This document shows, piece after piece, positions 45,333 through 53,333 of a stretch of 64,000 bases of DNA. Origin of the DNA: Acidimicrobiales bacterium (lineage in GTDB: Bacteria > Actinomycetota > Acidimicrobiia > Acidimicrobiales > Bog-793); the NCBI GenBank assembly GCA_035294085.1, contig DATGLP010000026.1, positions 1-64,000 of the forward strand, in the 5' to 3' direction. The position numbers and the translations under genes were made by a program. Positions within the stretch are counted from its first letter, which is position 1, and each line of letters starts with the position of its first letter. The notes below the pieces were generated by a model. That model made no database searches. It saw only the letters and a program-made list of their open reading frames with translations, and had not been told where the DNA came from.

Positions 45333-46415
45333 ATGGCACATCCGGGAGGCGGCACGGCACGCCCGCGCCGCATCGTCCTCACGCTCGTCGCAGCGGCTGC
45401 CGGCGGCGCCGGCTGGCTTGCGGTCGTGGCGCCGGGCGCCTCGGCCTCGACCCCTGTCGTGCAGCCGGGCCAGACCGTGCAGCTCGTGGGGAGCGACGTC
45501 GACGCGGTGGTCAGCGACACCAGCCGGGGGCTCGCCGTCTACGGCGAGCTCGTCGGGCCCAACGAGGCGTCCATCGGCCAGTACGACGCCGTCCTCCAAG
45601 ACAGCGGCGTGGCCGTCGCCGGCTACCTCGGGGGGCGTTGGCGCTACGTCTACGAGCACGCCCAGCCGAGGCACCGAGTTGCGGGCAACGCCGGCCGCAG
45701 CGGGCGCGGCACCGTCTCGGTGCGCCTCGGCGAGACGGTGCGCGTCGCTGGCAGCGACATCGTCATCGCGGCGGGTCGCAACCGCGAGGGCGAGGCCTCG
45801 CTCGTCGCCGTCGTCACGGGCGCGGGAGGAGCCCCGCTCCCCGGCAGCTACGGCATCGGGATCAGCGCGCGGCGCGTCGCGGTCCTGTGGCTCGGGGGGC
45901 GGACGCCGACGGTGGCCTTCGAGAGGCGCGAGGCCTGGATCGCCAATCCCGCCAAGCCGTCGAAGCACCCGTCGGGGACTCGGGCGCCCGGGGCGCTCGG
46001 CCGGACCATCACCGTCTACGACACGCACCACGAGCCGATGGCGGCGACGCTCGTGCGCGTCGCCGACAGCGCCCAGCCGGCCACCTCCTACGACGCGCCG
46101 CCGCCCGGCTACGCGTTCGTCACGGCGACGCTCCGGCTGCGCAACGAGGCGTCGATCACCGTGAGCGGCGACGCCGATGCCGACGTCGTCATCATCGGGA
46201 GCGACGGCAAGGCCTACGCCCCGGATCAGACGCGGCGCGTGGCGGGCTGCCAGGACTTCTGGGACGGGTTCGTGACGGGTGGGTTCAGCATCGGTCCCGG
46301 CAAGAGCGCCACGGGCTGCCTGCACTTCGAGGTGCCCCAGGGCGTGAGGATCGCTCGCGTCTACTTCTCGCGCACCGGTTCGACCACCGGCGCGGCGGAG
46401 TGGACCGTCGGCTGA
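45333..46415 (+). CDS. Secreted protein of unknown function
   Basis: A 360-aa exported protein. ATG 45333 with a GGGGGA ribosome site is followed by an Arg-rich start and the hydrophobic IVLTLVAAAAGGAGWLAVVAPGASAS, a signal peptide with likely cleavage after ASA. The first domain (about 45-210) has repeated beta-type segments. The C-terminal domain (about 225-355) reads TLVRVADSAQPATSYDAPPPGYAFVTATLRLRNEAS and ends FSIGPGKSATGCLHFEVPQGVRIARVYFS. That pattern fits DUF4352-like immunoglobulin-type domains found on actinobacterial surface proteins. Two cysteines in this domain may pair. A frame to 45252 is open but lacks a signal-peptide start. Confidence 0.72.
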   Translation: MAHPGGGTARPRRIVLTLVAAAAGGAGWLAVVAPGASASTPVVQPGQTVQLVGSDVDAVVSDTSRGLAVYGELVGPNEASIGQYDAVLQDSGVAVAGYLGGRWRYVYEHAQPRHRVAGNAGRSGRGTVSVRLGETVRVAGSDIVIAAGRNREGEASLVAVVTGAGGAPLPGSYGIGISARRVAVLWLGGRTPTVAFERREAWIANPAKPSKHPSGTRAPGALGRTITVYDTHHEPMAATLVRVADSAQPATSYDAPPPGYAFVTATLRLRNEASITVSGDADADVVIIGSDGKAYAPDQTRRVAGCQDFWDGFVTGGFSIGPGKSATGCLHFEVPQGVRIARVYFSRTGSTTGAAEWTVG

Positions 46416-46646
46416 CGCGCCACCCGCTCCCGGTTCGGCCGGCGCAGCGCACGCCGAGCACGTCGCAGGTCGGAGCCCCGGCGCGGCGACCCGAGCCTCG
46501 CACCGGCCGCACGTCGGCGGCACTCGTCGGGGGGGCCGGCACGAGCCGCGCTCGTCGCCGGCTCCGAGCCGCACGGCCGGATGCCCGCCGGGAGGGGCTG
46601 GCTCGTCGCGCTCCTCGAGCGCGTCGGTGCGTGGTCGTCGCGGCGG

Positions 46647-47666
46647 TCAGTGCGGCGCGCCCGCTCCGAGCTCGAGCGTCTCGGCGTCGGCTCGCGGTCG
46701 GGGTGCCTCGAGGAGCGAGCGGGGCCAGAGGCGGCGCGCGAGGACGGTGTTGAGCTCCGCCGCGTACAGCGTGAGCTTCGCGCCGAGCGCGATCCAGGCG
46801 ACGAGGCCGAGCACCGTGCCGAACACGCCGTAGGTCGCGCTCGCTCGCCGGAGGTCGTGGCCCACGAGGTAGCCGCCGAAGGCCTGCAGCACCGTCCACG
46901 CGATCCCGCCGGCGACCGCGCCGGGGACGAGATCGAGACGTCGAGCCTCGGGCCGCCTCGGGGTGAGCACGCGGAAGACGGACCAGTACAAGCCGGCGTT
47001 CAAGATCGCGGCGAGGACCTCGCCGGCTGCGGCGAGCCAGAGGCTGACGTGCTGCCCGAAGGTGCCGAAGGCCGACAGGAAGGTCGTGACGACGAGCCCT
47101 GCGCCGAGCACGGCGAGGAAGGCGACGCTGCGAGCGAGGCGGGCCGCGCGGCGTGGGCGCGCCGAGCGCGGGATGCCCCACACCTCCGCCATCGCGTGCA
47201 GCCCCGTCTGGGCGAGGCCCGTCGCCCCGTAGACGAGCCCGCCGAGCCCGACCGCGAGGCCGAAGGCCGAGTTGCGCCGCATGGCGTGGATGTTCTCGCG
47301 CAGCTGCTGGCCCACGACCGGGAACTCGGCGAAGGCCGAGTGCAGGACCCGCTCGCGCGCGGCCGCGTCGCCCGAGAGCACGAGGCCGAGCACGGTGACG
47401 AGGAGGAGCAGCAGCGGGAAGACGGTGAGGAACAGGGCGTACGTGAGCTGCACCGACAAGGCGCCGGCGCCGTCCTCCCCGTACTTCCTTACGAGGGCGA
47501 GCACGAGGGCCGGGAGGAGGTGACGCTGCTGGAAGGCGTCGAGGCGGCGCACGGCTCGCTTCAGCAGCTCCACGGGCGCGCCGTCCTCCCGACCCAGCCG
47601 GCGAAGGCCGCGAGCGAGGCCCGCACCGGTGCTCCGCACCAGCATCGCGCCCGCGCCGGGGCCCAC
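46647..47666 (-). CDS. YihY/BrkB family membrane protein
   Basis: A 339-aa inner-membrane protein with six predicted helices. The family core is clear: YGEDGAGALSVQLTYALFLTVFPLLLLLVTVLG, then GLVYGATGLAQTGLHAMAEVWGIP and PGAVAGGIAWTVLQAFGGYLVGHDL, with ATYGVFGTVLGLVAWIALGAKLTLYAAELNTVLA near the end. Function is uncertain; the family was once called ribonuclease BN, wrongly. The start could also be ATG 47645. It ends a leftward run of five genes that begins with thioredoxin. Confidence 0.86.
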   Translation of the reverse strand: MGPGAGAMLVRSTGAGLARGLRRLGREDGAPVELLKRAVRRLDAFQQRHLLPALVLALVRKYGEDGAGALSVQLTYALFLTVFPLLLLLVTVLGLVLSGDAAARERVLHSAFAEFPVVGQQLRENIHAMRRNSAFGLAVGLGGLVYGATGLAQTGLHAMAEVWGIPRSARPRRAARLARSVAFLAVLGAGLVVTTFLSAFGTFGQHVSLWLAAAGEVLAAILNAGLYWSVFRVLTPRRPEARRLDLVPGAVAGGIAWTVLQAFGGYLVGHDLRRASATYGVFGTVLGLVAWIALGAKLTLYAAELNTVLARRLWPRSLLEAPRPRADAETLELGAGAPH

Positions 47667-47717
47667 GGGTGCGGCACGCGGGGCGTCCCGGCGCGAGGCG
47701 CCTCGCGGCGCGTGGCG

Positions 47718-48383
47718 TCAGGGGGGTCGCAGCCAGCGGAAGGCCTCGTGCTCGCCCTGGAGCTCGAGGCGGCGCCACAGCACGGCGTTGCCCTGCGCCT
47801 GGCTCGCGTGGCAGGCGATCGCCTCGAGCTGGCGGCGGCGGTCGACCTCGACCTCGAGGTCGACCTCGTGCGCATGGCGGCCGACGAAGGTCGTCTTGAG
47901 CTCGCGATTGAGGCGCCGTGCCACGGCCGCCGGGAGCACCCAGGCGAGGACGGGGAGCCTGCCGTCGATGGCGAGGGCCGCCTCGGTGGCGCGGCGGTGG
48001 TCGGGGTGGCCGGTGACACCGGTGTCGTCGAACACGAGGAGGAGGTCGGGGTCGACCTCGCGCGCGACGCGGCCCACCTCGTCGGCCAGGAGCGCGACGG
48101 GCACCGTCTCGAGCTTCCCGTCGGGGTGGTCGAAGAGCGCGACGCGCGAGACGCCGAGCACCGCCGCGGCCCTCGACAGCTCGCCGGCGCGCACCTCGTG
48201 CAGGTTGCGGCCCTCGCCGCCGATCGTCGATGCCTCGCCGTGGGTGAGGCAGACGAGGCCGACCGTTCGCGTCTCGGCGAGCTCGCTCAGCGCCGCCCCG
48301 AGGCCGAAGCTCTCGTCATCGGGGTGGGCGCACACGGCGAGGACCGGGCCGCCGGCGCCGAGGCACTCGCCCAGCCTCGCCAT
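47718..48383 (-). CDS. PIG-L family deacetylase
   Basis: A 221-aa zinc-dependent N-acetyl-sugar deacetylase of the LmbE/PIG-L fold. The zinc and catalytic motif is CAHPDDESFG near the N-terminus, and the second metal motif is VTGHPDHRRAT. In Actinomycetota such enzymes include MshB and Mca of mycothiol metabolism. A thiol-related role would fit the neighbouring thioredoxin and CstR-like genes, but is not shown by sequence. ATG 48383 is the Met directly before homology; the open frame upstream is spurious. Confidence 0.85.
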   Translation of the reverse strand: MARLGECLGAGGPVLAVCAHPDDESFGLGAALSELAETRTVGLVCLTHGEASTIGGEGRNLHEVRAGELSRAAAVLGVSRVALFDHPDGKLETVPVALLADEVGRVAREVDPDLLLVFDDTGVTGHPDHRRATEAALAIDGRLPVLAWVLPAAVARRLNRELKTTFVGRHAHEVDLEVEVDRRRQLEAIACHASQAQGNAVLWRRLELQGEHEAFRWLRPP

Positions 48384-48421
48384 GTCGAGCCAGCCTCCCG
48401 ACGCGGCGGTCGCGCCCGGGG

Positions 48422-48808
48422 TCAGTCCTCGGCCGTGAGGCGGCGGACGACCTCGGTGAGCCGCCCGGCCGCCTCCTCGGCGAGCTCCTCGAGGGCCGGC
48501 GACGGCAGGAGCTCTCGCGGATCGGGGATGGCGATCGACGTGGAGCCGGGCGCACGCTCCTCGAGCACGACGTTGCACGGCAGCACGAGGGCTGCCGTGG
48601 GGTCGAGCTCGAGCGCGCGGTGCGCGAGCGCGGGGTTGCAGGCGCCGAGGATCTTGAGCGGCGGACGCTCGATGCCGAGCTTCTCGCGCAGCGTCGCGGC
48701 CACGTCGATCTCGGTGAGGACGCCGAAGCCCTCGGCCACCAGGGCGGCGCGCACCGCCGCCTCCGCGTCCGGCAGTGCCGTCGCGAGGTTCGTCTCGATC
48801 GCCCGCAT
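48422..48808 (-). CDS. DUF302 domain protein
   Basis: A 128-aa cytosolic protein made almost entirely of a DUF302 domain. Family segments are AVRAALVAEGFGVLTEIDVAATLREKLG, LKILGACNPALAHRALELDPTAALVLPCNVVLEE, and a C-terminal helix. DUF302 genes are frequent in sulfur-oxidation and persulfide-stress operons, although the reaction is unknown. It lies 28 bp after the CstR-like gene and 38 bp before the PIG-L gene on the same strand. Confidence 0.88.
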   Translation of the reverse strand: MRAIETNLATALPDAEAAVRAALVAEGFGVLTEIDVAATLREKLGIERPPLKILGACNPALAHRALELDPTAALVLPCNVVLEERAPGSTSIAIPDPRELLPSPALEELAEEAAGRLTEVVRRLTAED

Positions 48809-48836
48809 CGCTTCCTCCTCAGGCCAGTCGAAGCGC

Positions 48837-49106
48837 TCAGGCCAGCCGCATGAACAGCTTCTGGACGTCCTCGAGGGCGTAGCCCTCGGCCGCGGCCTCC
48901 GCAGGGTGCTCGAGGCAGTAGGCGAGCCCGGCAGCGACGACGCGAAAGCCCGCCTGCTCGAGCGCCTTCGTCGCGGCCGAGAGCTGCACGACCACCTCCC
49001 GGCAGTCGCGGCCCTCGGCGAGCATGCGCTCGACCGCCTGGACCTGCCCGGCCACCCTGCGCAGGCGCGTCCGCACCTCCGCGGTCACCTCGTCAGGCAG
49101 ACGCAC
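48837..49106 (-). CDS. CsoR/CstR-family repressor, CstR-like
   Basis: An 89-aa all-helical DNA-binding repressor of the DUF156 family. It begins VRTRLRRVAGQVQAVERMLAEGRDC, typical of the family. The two conserved cysteines are present (C35 and C64), but the copper-binding His of CsoR, four residues before the second Cys, is Gly here. That pattern matches CstR, which senses persulfides through a Cys pair, rather than copper-sensing CsoR. The operator-like dyad at 49570-49585 is upstream of the operon, so it probably controls both divergent units. Confidence 0.87.
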   Translation of the reverse strand: MRLPDEVTAEVRTRLRRVAGQVQAVERMLAEGRDCREVVVQLSAATKALEQAGFRVVAAGLAYCLEHPAEAAAEGYALEDVQKLFMRLA

Positions 49107-49129
49107 GCCTTCCTCCTGGTCGCGTCGCC

Positions 49130-49546
49130 TCAGGAGCGGGGCGACGACCCGTCCTCGCGGGCCGCGAGCTGCCGGCGCACCGCGTCCATGTCGAGCTCCT
49201 TCACCTTGGTGATGAGCTCTTCGAGCGCGGCCGGCGGCAGGGCACCGGGCTGCGCGTACAGCAGCACCTGCTCACGGAAGGCCATCAGCGTCGGGATCGA
49301 CATGATCCCCAAGCTGGCGGCGAGCTCCTGCTCCGCATCGGTGTCCACCTTCGCGAAGACGACGTCGCCGTGCTGCTCCGACGCCTTCTCGAAGACCGGC
49401 GCGAACATCCGGCACGGGCCGCACCAGGCGGCCCAGAAGTCGACGAGCACCACGTCGTTCGATCGAACGACCTCGTCGAAGTTCTCCTTGCTGAGCGCCA
49501 CGGTCGCCAAGCTCACCACCTCCACGTCCTCGGGCGCCGGCCGCAC
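49130..49546 (-). CDS. trxA: Thioredoxin
   Basis: A 138-aa thioredoxin that reduces protein disulfides in the cytosol. The active site is FWAAWCGPCRMFAPVF (C42, C45) and the cis-proline lies in MSIPTLMAF. The C-terminus has a longer helical tail than typical TrxA (about 105 aa), ending in DGSSPRS. There is no signal peptide. It is the first gene of the leftward operon controlled from the 49570 operator and is followed 24 bp later by the CstR-like gene. Confidence 0.9.
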   Translation of the reverse strand: MRPAPEDVEVVSLATVALSKENFDEVVRSNDVVLVDFWAAWCGPCRMFAPVFEKASEQHGDVVFAKVDTDAEQELAASLGIMSIPTLMAFREQVLLYAQPGALPPAALEELITKVKELDMDAVRRQLAAREDGSSPRS

Positions 49547-49569
49547 CCGTCACGCTCTCAGAACGTCAC

Positions 49570-49585
49570 ATACCCCAGAGGGTAT
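49570..49585. promoter_or_regulatory. CsoR/CstR-type operator
   Basis: The perfect inverted repeat ATACCC-CAGA-GGGTAT matches the known CsoR/CstR operator type (TACCC and GGGTA arms around a short G/C-tuned centre). It lies 24 bp upstream of trxA and 77 bp upstream of the divergent TauE gene. A member of the repressor family is encoded two genes away. Confidence 0.75.
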
Positions 49586-49661
49586 TCCCGCTCGCCGCGG
49601 GACCGTCGCGTCCGGGGCCGGCAGCCGGGCGTCGAGTACGCTCGGCGGTCGAGGACGTACG

Positions 49662-50477
49662 TTGAACCTGCTCGCGCTGCCCGTCGGGCTGTGCATCGGC
49701 CTCAGCCTCGGCGCGCTCGGCGGTGGCGGGTCCGTCCTCACGGTGCCCGCCCTCGTCTACGTGCTCGGGCAGGACGCGCACGATGCCACCACCGGCTCCC
49801 TCGTCGTCGTCGGCGCCGCAGCCCTCGCCGGGACGGCTGCCCACGCCCGCTCGGCGCACGTGCGCTTCGGGCGCGGGCTCGCCTTCGGGGCGCTCGGCGT
49901 CGGCGGCTCCTACGCCGGCAGCCGCCTGTCCGCCGGGGTCGACCCCGACGTGCTGCTGCTCGCCTTCGCCGGCCTCATGCTGCTCGGTGCGGCGGCCATG
50001 GCTCGGCGCGCGCGTCGCGCCGAGCCGGCGCCCGCGGCGCCGAGGCGCGACGACGGGCCGGTGCCCTGCGGTAGCGCCGGAAGGCCGGCGCGAGCCCGGT
50101 GGCGTTCGGCGGCGCGCGTCGTCGGCGCGGCGAGCGTCGTCGGCCTCGTGACGGGCTTCTTCGGCGTCGGCGGGGGCTTCTTCGTCGTGCCGGCGCTCGT
50201 CCTCGCCCTCGGCTTCGAGATGGTCGAGGCGGTCGGGACGTCGCTCCTCGTCATCGCCGTCAACTCCGCCGAGGCGCTCCTCGCGCGCCTCGGGACTCGC
50301 ATCGAGCTCGACTGGGCGCTCCTCGCCGCATTCGGCGCTGCGGCGGTGGTCGGGGCCGTGCTCGGCGACCAGGTCGCCTCGCGCCTCCCGGCTCGCGAGC
50401 TCACGCGCGCCTTCGCCGCCCTCCTCGCCGCCGTGGCGCTCGCCGTGGCGGCACGAAGCGTGGCGCAGCTCGCCTGA
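49662..50477 (+). CDS. TauE/SafE sulfur-compound exporter
   Basis: A 271-aa membrane protein of the TauE/SafE family with about eight helices in two halves. Each half opens with the family's Gly-rich motif: GLSLGALGGGGSVLTVPALVYVLG, then GLVTGFFGVGGGFFVVPALVLALGFEMVEAVGTSLL. The loop between halves is Arg/Ala-rich and cytosolic. The family exports sulfite, sulfoacetate or related anions, and in CstR-controlled operons it accompanies persulfide detoxification. TTG 49662 is the start just before the first helix; the long frame upstream is spurious. Confidence 0.86.
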   Translation: MNLLALPVGLCIGLSLGALGGGGSVLTVPALVYVLGQDAHDATTGSLVVVGAAALAGTAAHARSAHVRFGRGLAFGALGVGGSYAGSRLSAGVDPDVLLLAFAGLMLLGAAAMARRARRAEPAPAAPRRDDGPVPCGSAGRPARARWRSAARVVGAASVVGLVTGFFGVGGGFFVVPALVLALGFEMVEAVGTSLLVIAVNSAEALLARLGTRIELDWALLAAFGAAAVVGAVLGDQVASRLPARELTRAFAALLAAVALAVAARSVAQLA

Positions 50478-50518
50478 GCAGGCCGTCGGCCCCGCTGCAG
50501 CCGTCCGGCCGGAAGGCC

Positions 50519-50545
50519 TTGGCACTCTATGATCGAGAGTGCCAG
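50519..50545. promoter_or_regulatory. CIRCE-like inverted repeat (HrcA operator)
   Basis: TTGGCACTC and GAGTGCCAG are separated by exactly 9 bases, matching the CIRCE consensus TTAGCACTC-N9-GAGTGCTAA except at its end positions. A TATGAT hexamer, a near-consensus -10 box, lies in the spacer. The downstream gene is a glycosyltransferase, not groES, dnaK or hrcA. Confidence 0.65.
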
Positions 50546-50647
50546 ATGCGCGCAGAGATGCACCCACGGTGCCGAAGGGCCCTTGAGCCGCACCGGTCCG
50601 GGGAGTACGGCTGGTGCAGCTGGAGCAGTACGAGGCGAGGAGGGCAG

Positions 50648-51748
50648 ATGCGGATCGCCATCATCGCCCCGCCGTGGCTGCCGGTGCCGCCGCCGGCGTA
50701 CGGAGGGACCGAGAACGTGCTCGACGCGCTGGCGCGCGCGCTCAAGGACCTCGGGCACGACGTCGTCCTGTTCACGACGGGCGACAGCACCTGCGACGTC
50801 GAGCGCCGGTGGACGCTCGAGCGCCACGTCGGGGTCGGGGCCCCGGGCCCGGTGGACGAGCTGCGCCACGCCATCGCCGCCTACGAGTCGGTCGCGGACG
50901 CCGACGTCATCCACGACCACACGCTGACCGGGCCCGTCTACGCCTCCTCGCTCGGCGGCCTCGCCGTCGTGACGACGAACCACGGTCCCTTCGACGAGAA
51001 CCTCGCCCCGATCTACCGGGCCCTCGCGCGGCGGGTCCCGGTGGTGGCGATCTCGGCGCACCAGGCCTCCCTCGCACCCGACATCCCGATCGCCGCGGTG
51101 ATCCACCACGGGGTGCGCGTCGAGGAGTTCCCCGTGGGCTCGGGCGACGGCGGCTACGCGCTCTTCCTCGGCCGGATGCACCCGTCCAAGGGCGCCCACG
51201 TCGCCGCCCGGGTGGCGCGCGCCGCCGGCGTCCCGCTGCGCATCGCCGGCAAGCTCCTCGAGCCGATCGAGCGGGAGTACTTCGACGCGAAGGTGCGCCC
51301 CCTCCTCGGCGGCGACGTCACCTACCTCGGGGAGGTCGGCCAGGCCGACAAGCTCGAGCTCCTCGGCCAGGCCACCTGCCTGCTCAACCCGATCGCCTGG
51401 CCCGAGCCCTTCGGCATGGTGATGGTCGAGGCGCTCGCCTGCGGGACGCCCGTCGTGACGACGCCGCACGGCGCCGCCCCCGAGATCGTGGAGGACGGCG
51501 TGGTCGGCTTCGTCCGCTCGGGCGAGGCCGCGCTCGCCGAGGCGGTCGCCGACGCCGCCTACCTCAGCCGATCGGCCTGCCGCAAGCTGGCCGAGGAGCG
51601 CTTCTCGGCGCGGCGCATGGCCCTCGACCACCTCCGCCTCTACGAGCGCGTGCGCTCGGGAGAGCTCGGCTTGTCCTCGGCGCCTGCGGCGCCCGGCGTA
51701 CGCCGGGCCGCGCCGAGCGCCCCCGACGTGGCGACGCCGGTGGCCTGA
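50648..51748 (+). CDS. GT4-family glycosyltransferase
   Basis: A 366-aa retaining glycosyltransferase of the GT-B fold, probably acting on a glycan or glycolipid at the membrane. The N-terminus MRIAIIAPPWLPVPPPAYGGTENVL has the glycine loop common to GT4. The donor-binding half has FLGRMHPSKGAHVAARVA, the EPFGMVMVEALACGTPVVTTPHGAAPEIVEDG block with the conserved E-x7-E, and a helical C-terminus. ATG 50648 has an AGGAGGGC ribosome site. The 5' region carries a CIRCE-like dyad 103 bp upstream. It is monocistronic as far as can be seen. Confidence 0.88.
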   Translation: MRIAIIAPPWLPVPPPAYGGTENVLDALARALKDLGHDVVLFTTGDSTCDVERRWTLERHVGVGAPGPVDELRHAIAAYESVADADVIHDHTLTGPVYASSLGGLAVVTTNHGPFDENLAPIYRALARRVPVVAISAHQASLAPDIPIAAVIHHGVRVEEFPVGSGDGGYALFLGRMHPSKGAHVAARVARAAGVPLRIAGKLLEPIEREYFDAKVRPLLGGDVTYLGEVGQADKLELLGQATCLLNPIAWPEPFGMVMVEALACGTPVVTTPHGAAPEIVEDGVVGFVRSGEAALAEAVADAAYLSRSACRKLAEERFSARRMALDHLRLYERVRSGELGLSSAPAAPGVRRAAPSAPDVATPVA

Positions 51749-51875
51749 GTTCGCGAAGAGTTCGCCTCCCGTACACCTGCGCGTCACCGGCTGCTCGCCC
51801 CGGCGTCACCTCGCGGCGCAACAGTAGGGGCGTGCCCCGGCAGCGGCGCTCGTCGAGGAGGAGGCAGGCCCCCAG

Positions 51876-53333
51876 GTGATCGATCCGGCAGTAGCGGGCG
51901 AGGCCGTCGGCACGACGGTCGCCGACCTGCTCAACGAGGCGCCGACGAGCAGGTTCCACCGCAAGGCGGTGGTCGTCTCGGGGGTCGGCTTCTTCACGGA
52001 CGCCTACGACCTGTTCGTCATCGGCACCGCGGCGAGCCTCGTCGCCACGCAGTGGCGGCTGTCCACGGCGCAGACGAGCTGGGTGACTGGCTCGGCGATC
52101 CTCGCCGCGTTCATCGGCGCGCTGGTCTTCGGCCGGATCGCCGACGTCCTCGGCCGCAAGCGCGTCTACGCCGCGGTCGCGGCCATCATGATCGTCGGGG
52201 CCGTCCTCTCGGCCCTCGCGCCGAACTTCGCCACCCTCGTCGCCGCCCGCTTCATTCTCGGCCTCGGCATCGGTGGGGACTACCCGGTCTCCGCGGTGCT
52301 GATGAGCGAGTACTCGAACCGCCGGGACCGGGGCCGGCTCGTCGGCCTCGTCTTCGCCATGCAGGCGCTCGGCCTCGTCGTCGGGCCACTCGTCGGCCTG
52401 GTGCTGATCGGCTCGGGGATCGGCACCGAGGCGACCTGGCGCCTGCTGCTCGGGCTCGGTGCGATCCCGGCCGCCGCCGTCATCTACCTGCGGGCGCGGA
52501 TGCCCGAGTCGCCCCGCTTCAGCGCGCGCGTGGCCGGCGAGGCCGTGGCGGCGGCGCACGGGCTCGCCGCCTTCTCCGACGGCGTGATCTCGGTGCCGGC
52601 CGCGGTGCGCGACGAGCCGCGCCGGCTGCGGCTCGGGCAGTTCCTCACGAACGGCCGGATGCTGGTCCTCCTGCTCGGCACCGCCGGGTCGTGGTTCTTC
52701 TTCGACTACGCCTACTACGGCAACACTCTGTCGCTCCCCGTGATCCTGAAGGCCGTGGCGCCGCACGCCAGCCTGACGGTCAAGCTGGCGTGGTCGCTCG
52801 GGATGTTCGTCGCCTTCGCCGTGCCCGGGTACGCGCTCGCGGTCTGGAAGATGGACCGCATCGGCCACCGGCGCCTCCAGTTCGTCGGCTTCGCGGTCAT
52901 GGCGGCGTGCTTCCTCGCCCTCGGGGCCGTCCGCGACCTCACCACCGTCGTCGCCCCGTTCCTCGCGGTCTTTGGGCTGAGCTACTTCTTCGTCGAGTTC
53001 GGGCCGAACACGACGACCTTCGTGCTGCCCTCCGAGGTCTTCCCGGTCAGCATGCGCACGACCGGCCACGGCATCGCGGCCGGGGTCGGCAAGCTCGGCG
53101 CCTTCATCGGGGTCTTCCTCGTGCCGCTCCTCGAGCAGCACCTCGGCCTGCGCGGGATGCTCGTCGTCGCCGGATCGGCCGCGCTCGCGGGGCTCGCGCT
53201 CACGGCGGCGCTGCCCGAGCCGTCGGGGCGCAGCCTCGAGGAGGTGTCCGGCGAGGACGACCTCGCGCCGGTGATCGCGCTTCCGGCCGCTGGTCGTGTG
53301 CCGGGCGTCCCGACGGAGTCGGTGCTCGGCTAG
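51876..53333 (+). CDS. MFS phosphate:proton symporter-like
   Basis: A 485-aa twelve-helix symporter of the PHS family. The signature VSGVGFFTDAYDLFVIG lies in helix 1, the motif A loop is GRIADVLGRKRVY, and GLGIGGDYPVSAVLMSEY is the conserved helix-4/5 block found in Pho84-like phosphate carriers. Helices 7-8 carry SWFFFDYAYYGNTLSLPVIL and helix 10 has FGPNTTTFVLPSEVFP. The acidic C-terminus is cytosolic. GTG 51876 has a GAGGAGGCAGG ribosome site. Phosphate is likely, but some members take organic ions. It is convergent with the dehydrogenase gene and shares CTAG with its stop. Confidence 0.85.
   Translation: MIDPAVAGEAVGTTVADLLNEAPTSRFHRKAVVVSGVGFFTDAYDLFVIGTAASLVATQWRLSTAQTSWVTGSAILAAFIGALVFGRIADVLGRKRVYAAVAAIMIVGAVLSALAPNFATLVAARFILGLGIGGDYPVSAVLMSEYSNRRDRGRLVGLVFAMQALGLVVGPLVGLVLIGSGIGTEATWRLLLGLGAIPAAAVIYLRARMPESPRFSARVAGEAVAAAHGLAAFSDGVISVPAAVRDEPRRLRLGQFLTNGRMLVLLLGTAGSWFFFDYAYYGNTLSLPVILKAVAPHASLTVKLAWSLGMFVAFAVPGYALAVWKMDRIGHRRLQFVGFAVMAACFLALGAVRDLTTVVAPFLAVFGLSYFFVEFGPNTTTFVLPSEVFPVSMRTTGHGIAAGVGKLGAFIGVFLVPLLEQHLGLRGMLVVAGSAALAGLALTAALPEPSGRSLEEVSGEDDLAPVIALPAAGRVPGVPTESVLG

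Noticed and set aside
43889-46753. A 954-codon open frame on the plus strand
   Set aside because: It overlaps two real genes in another frame and is Arg-rich with no domain.
46581-50477. A 1298-codon open frame on the plus strand
   Set aside because: Only its last 271 codons are a gene (TauE). The rest is antisense to five leftward genes and arises from GC bias.
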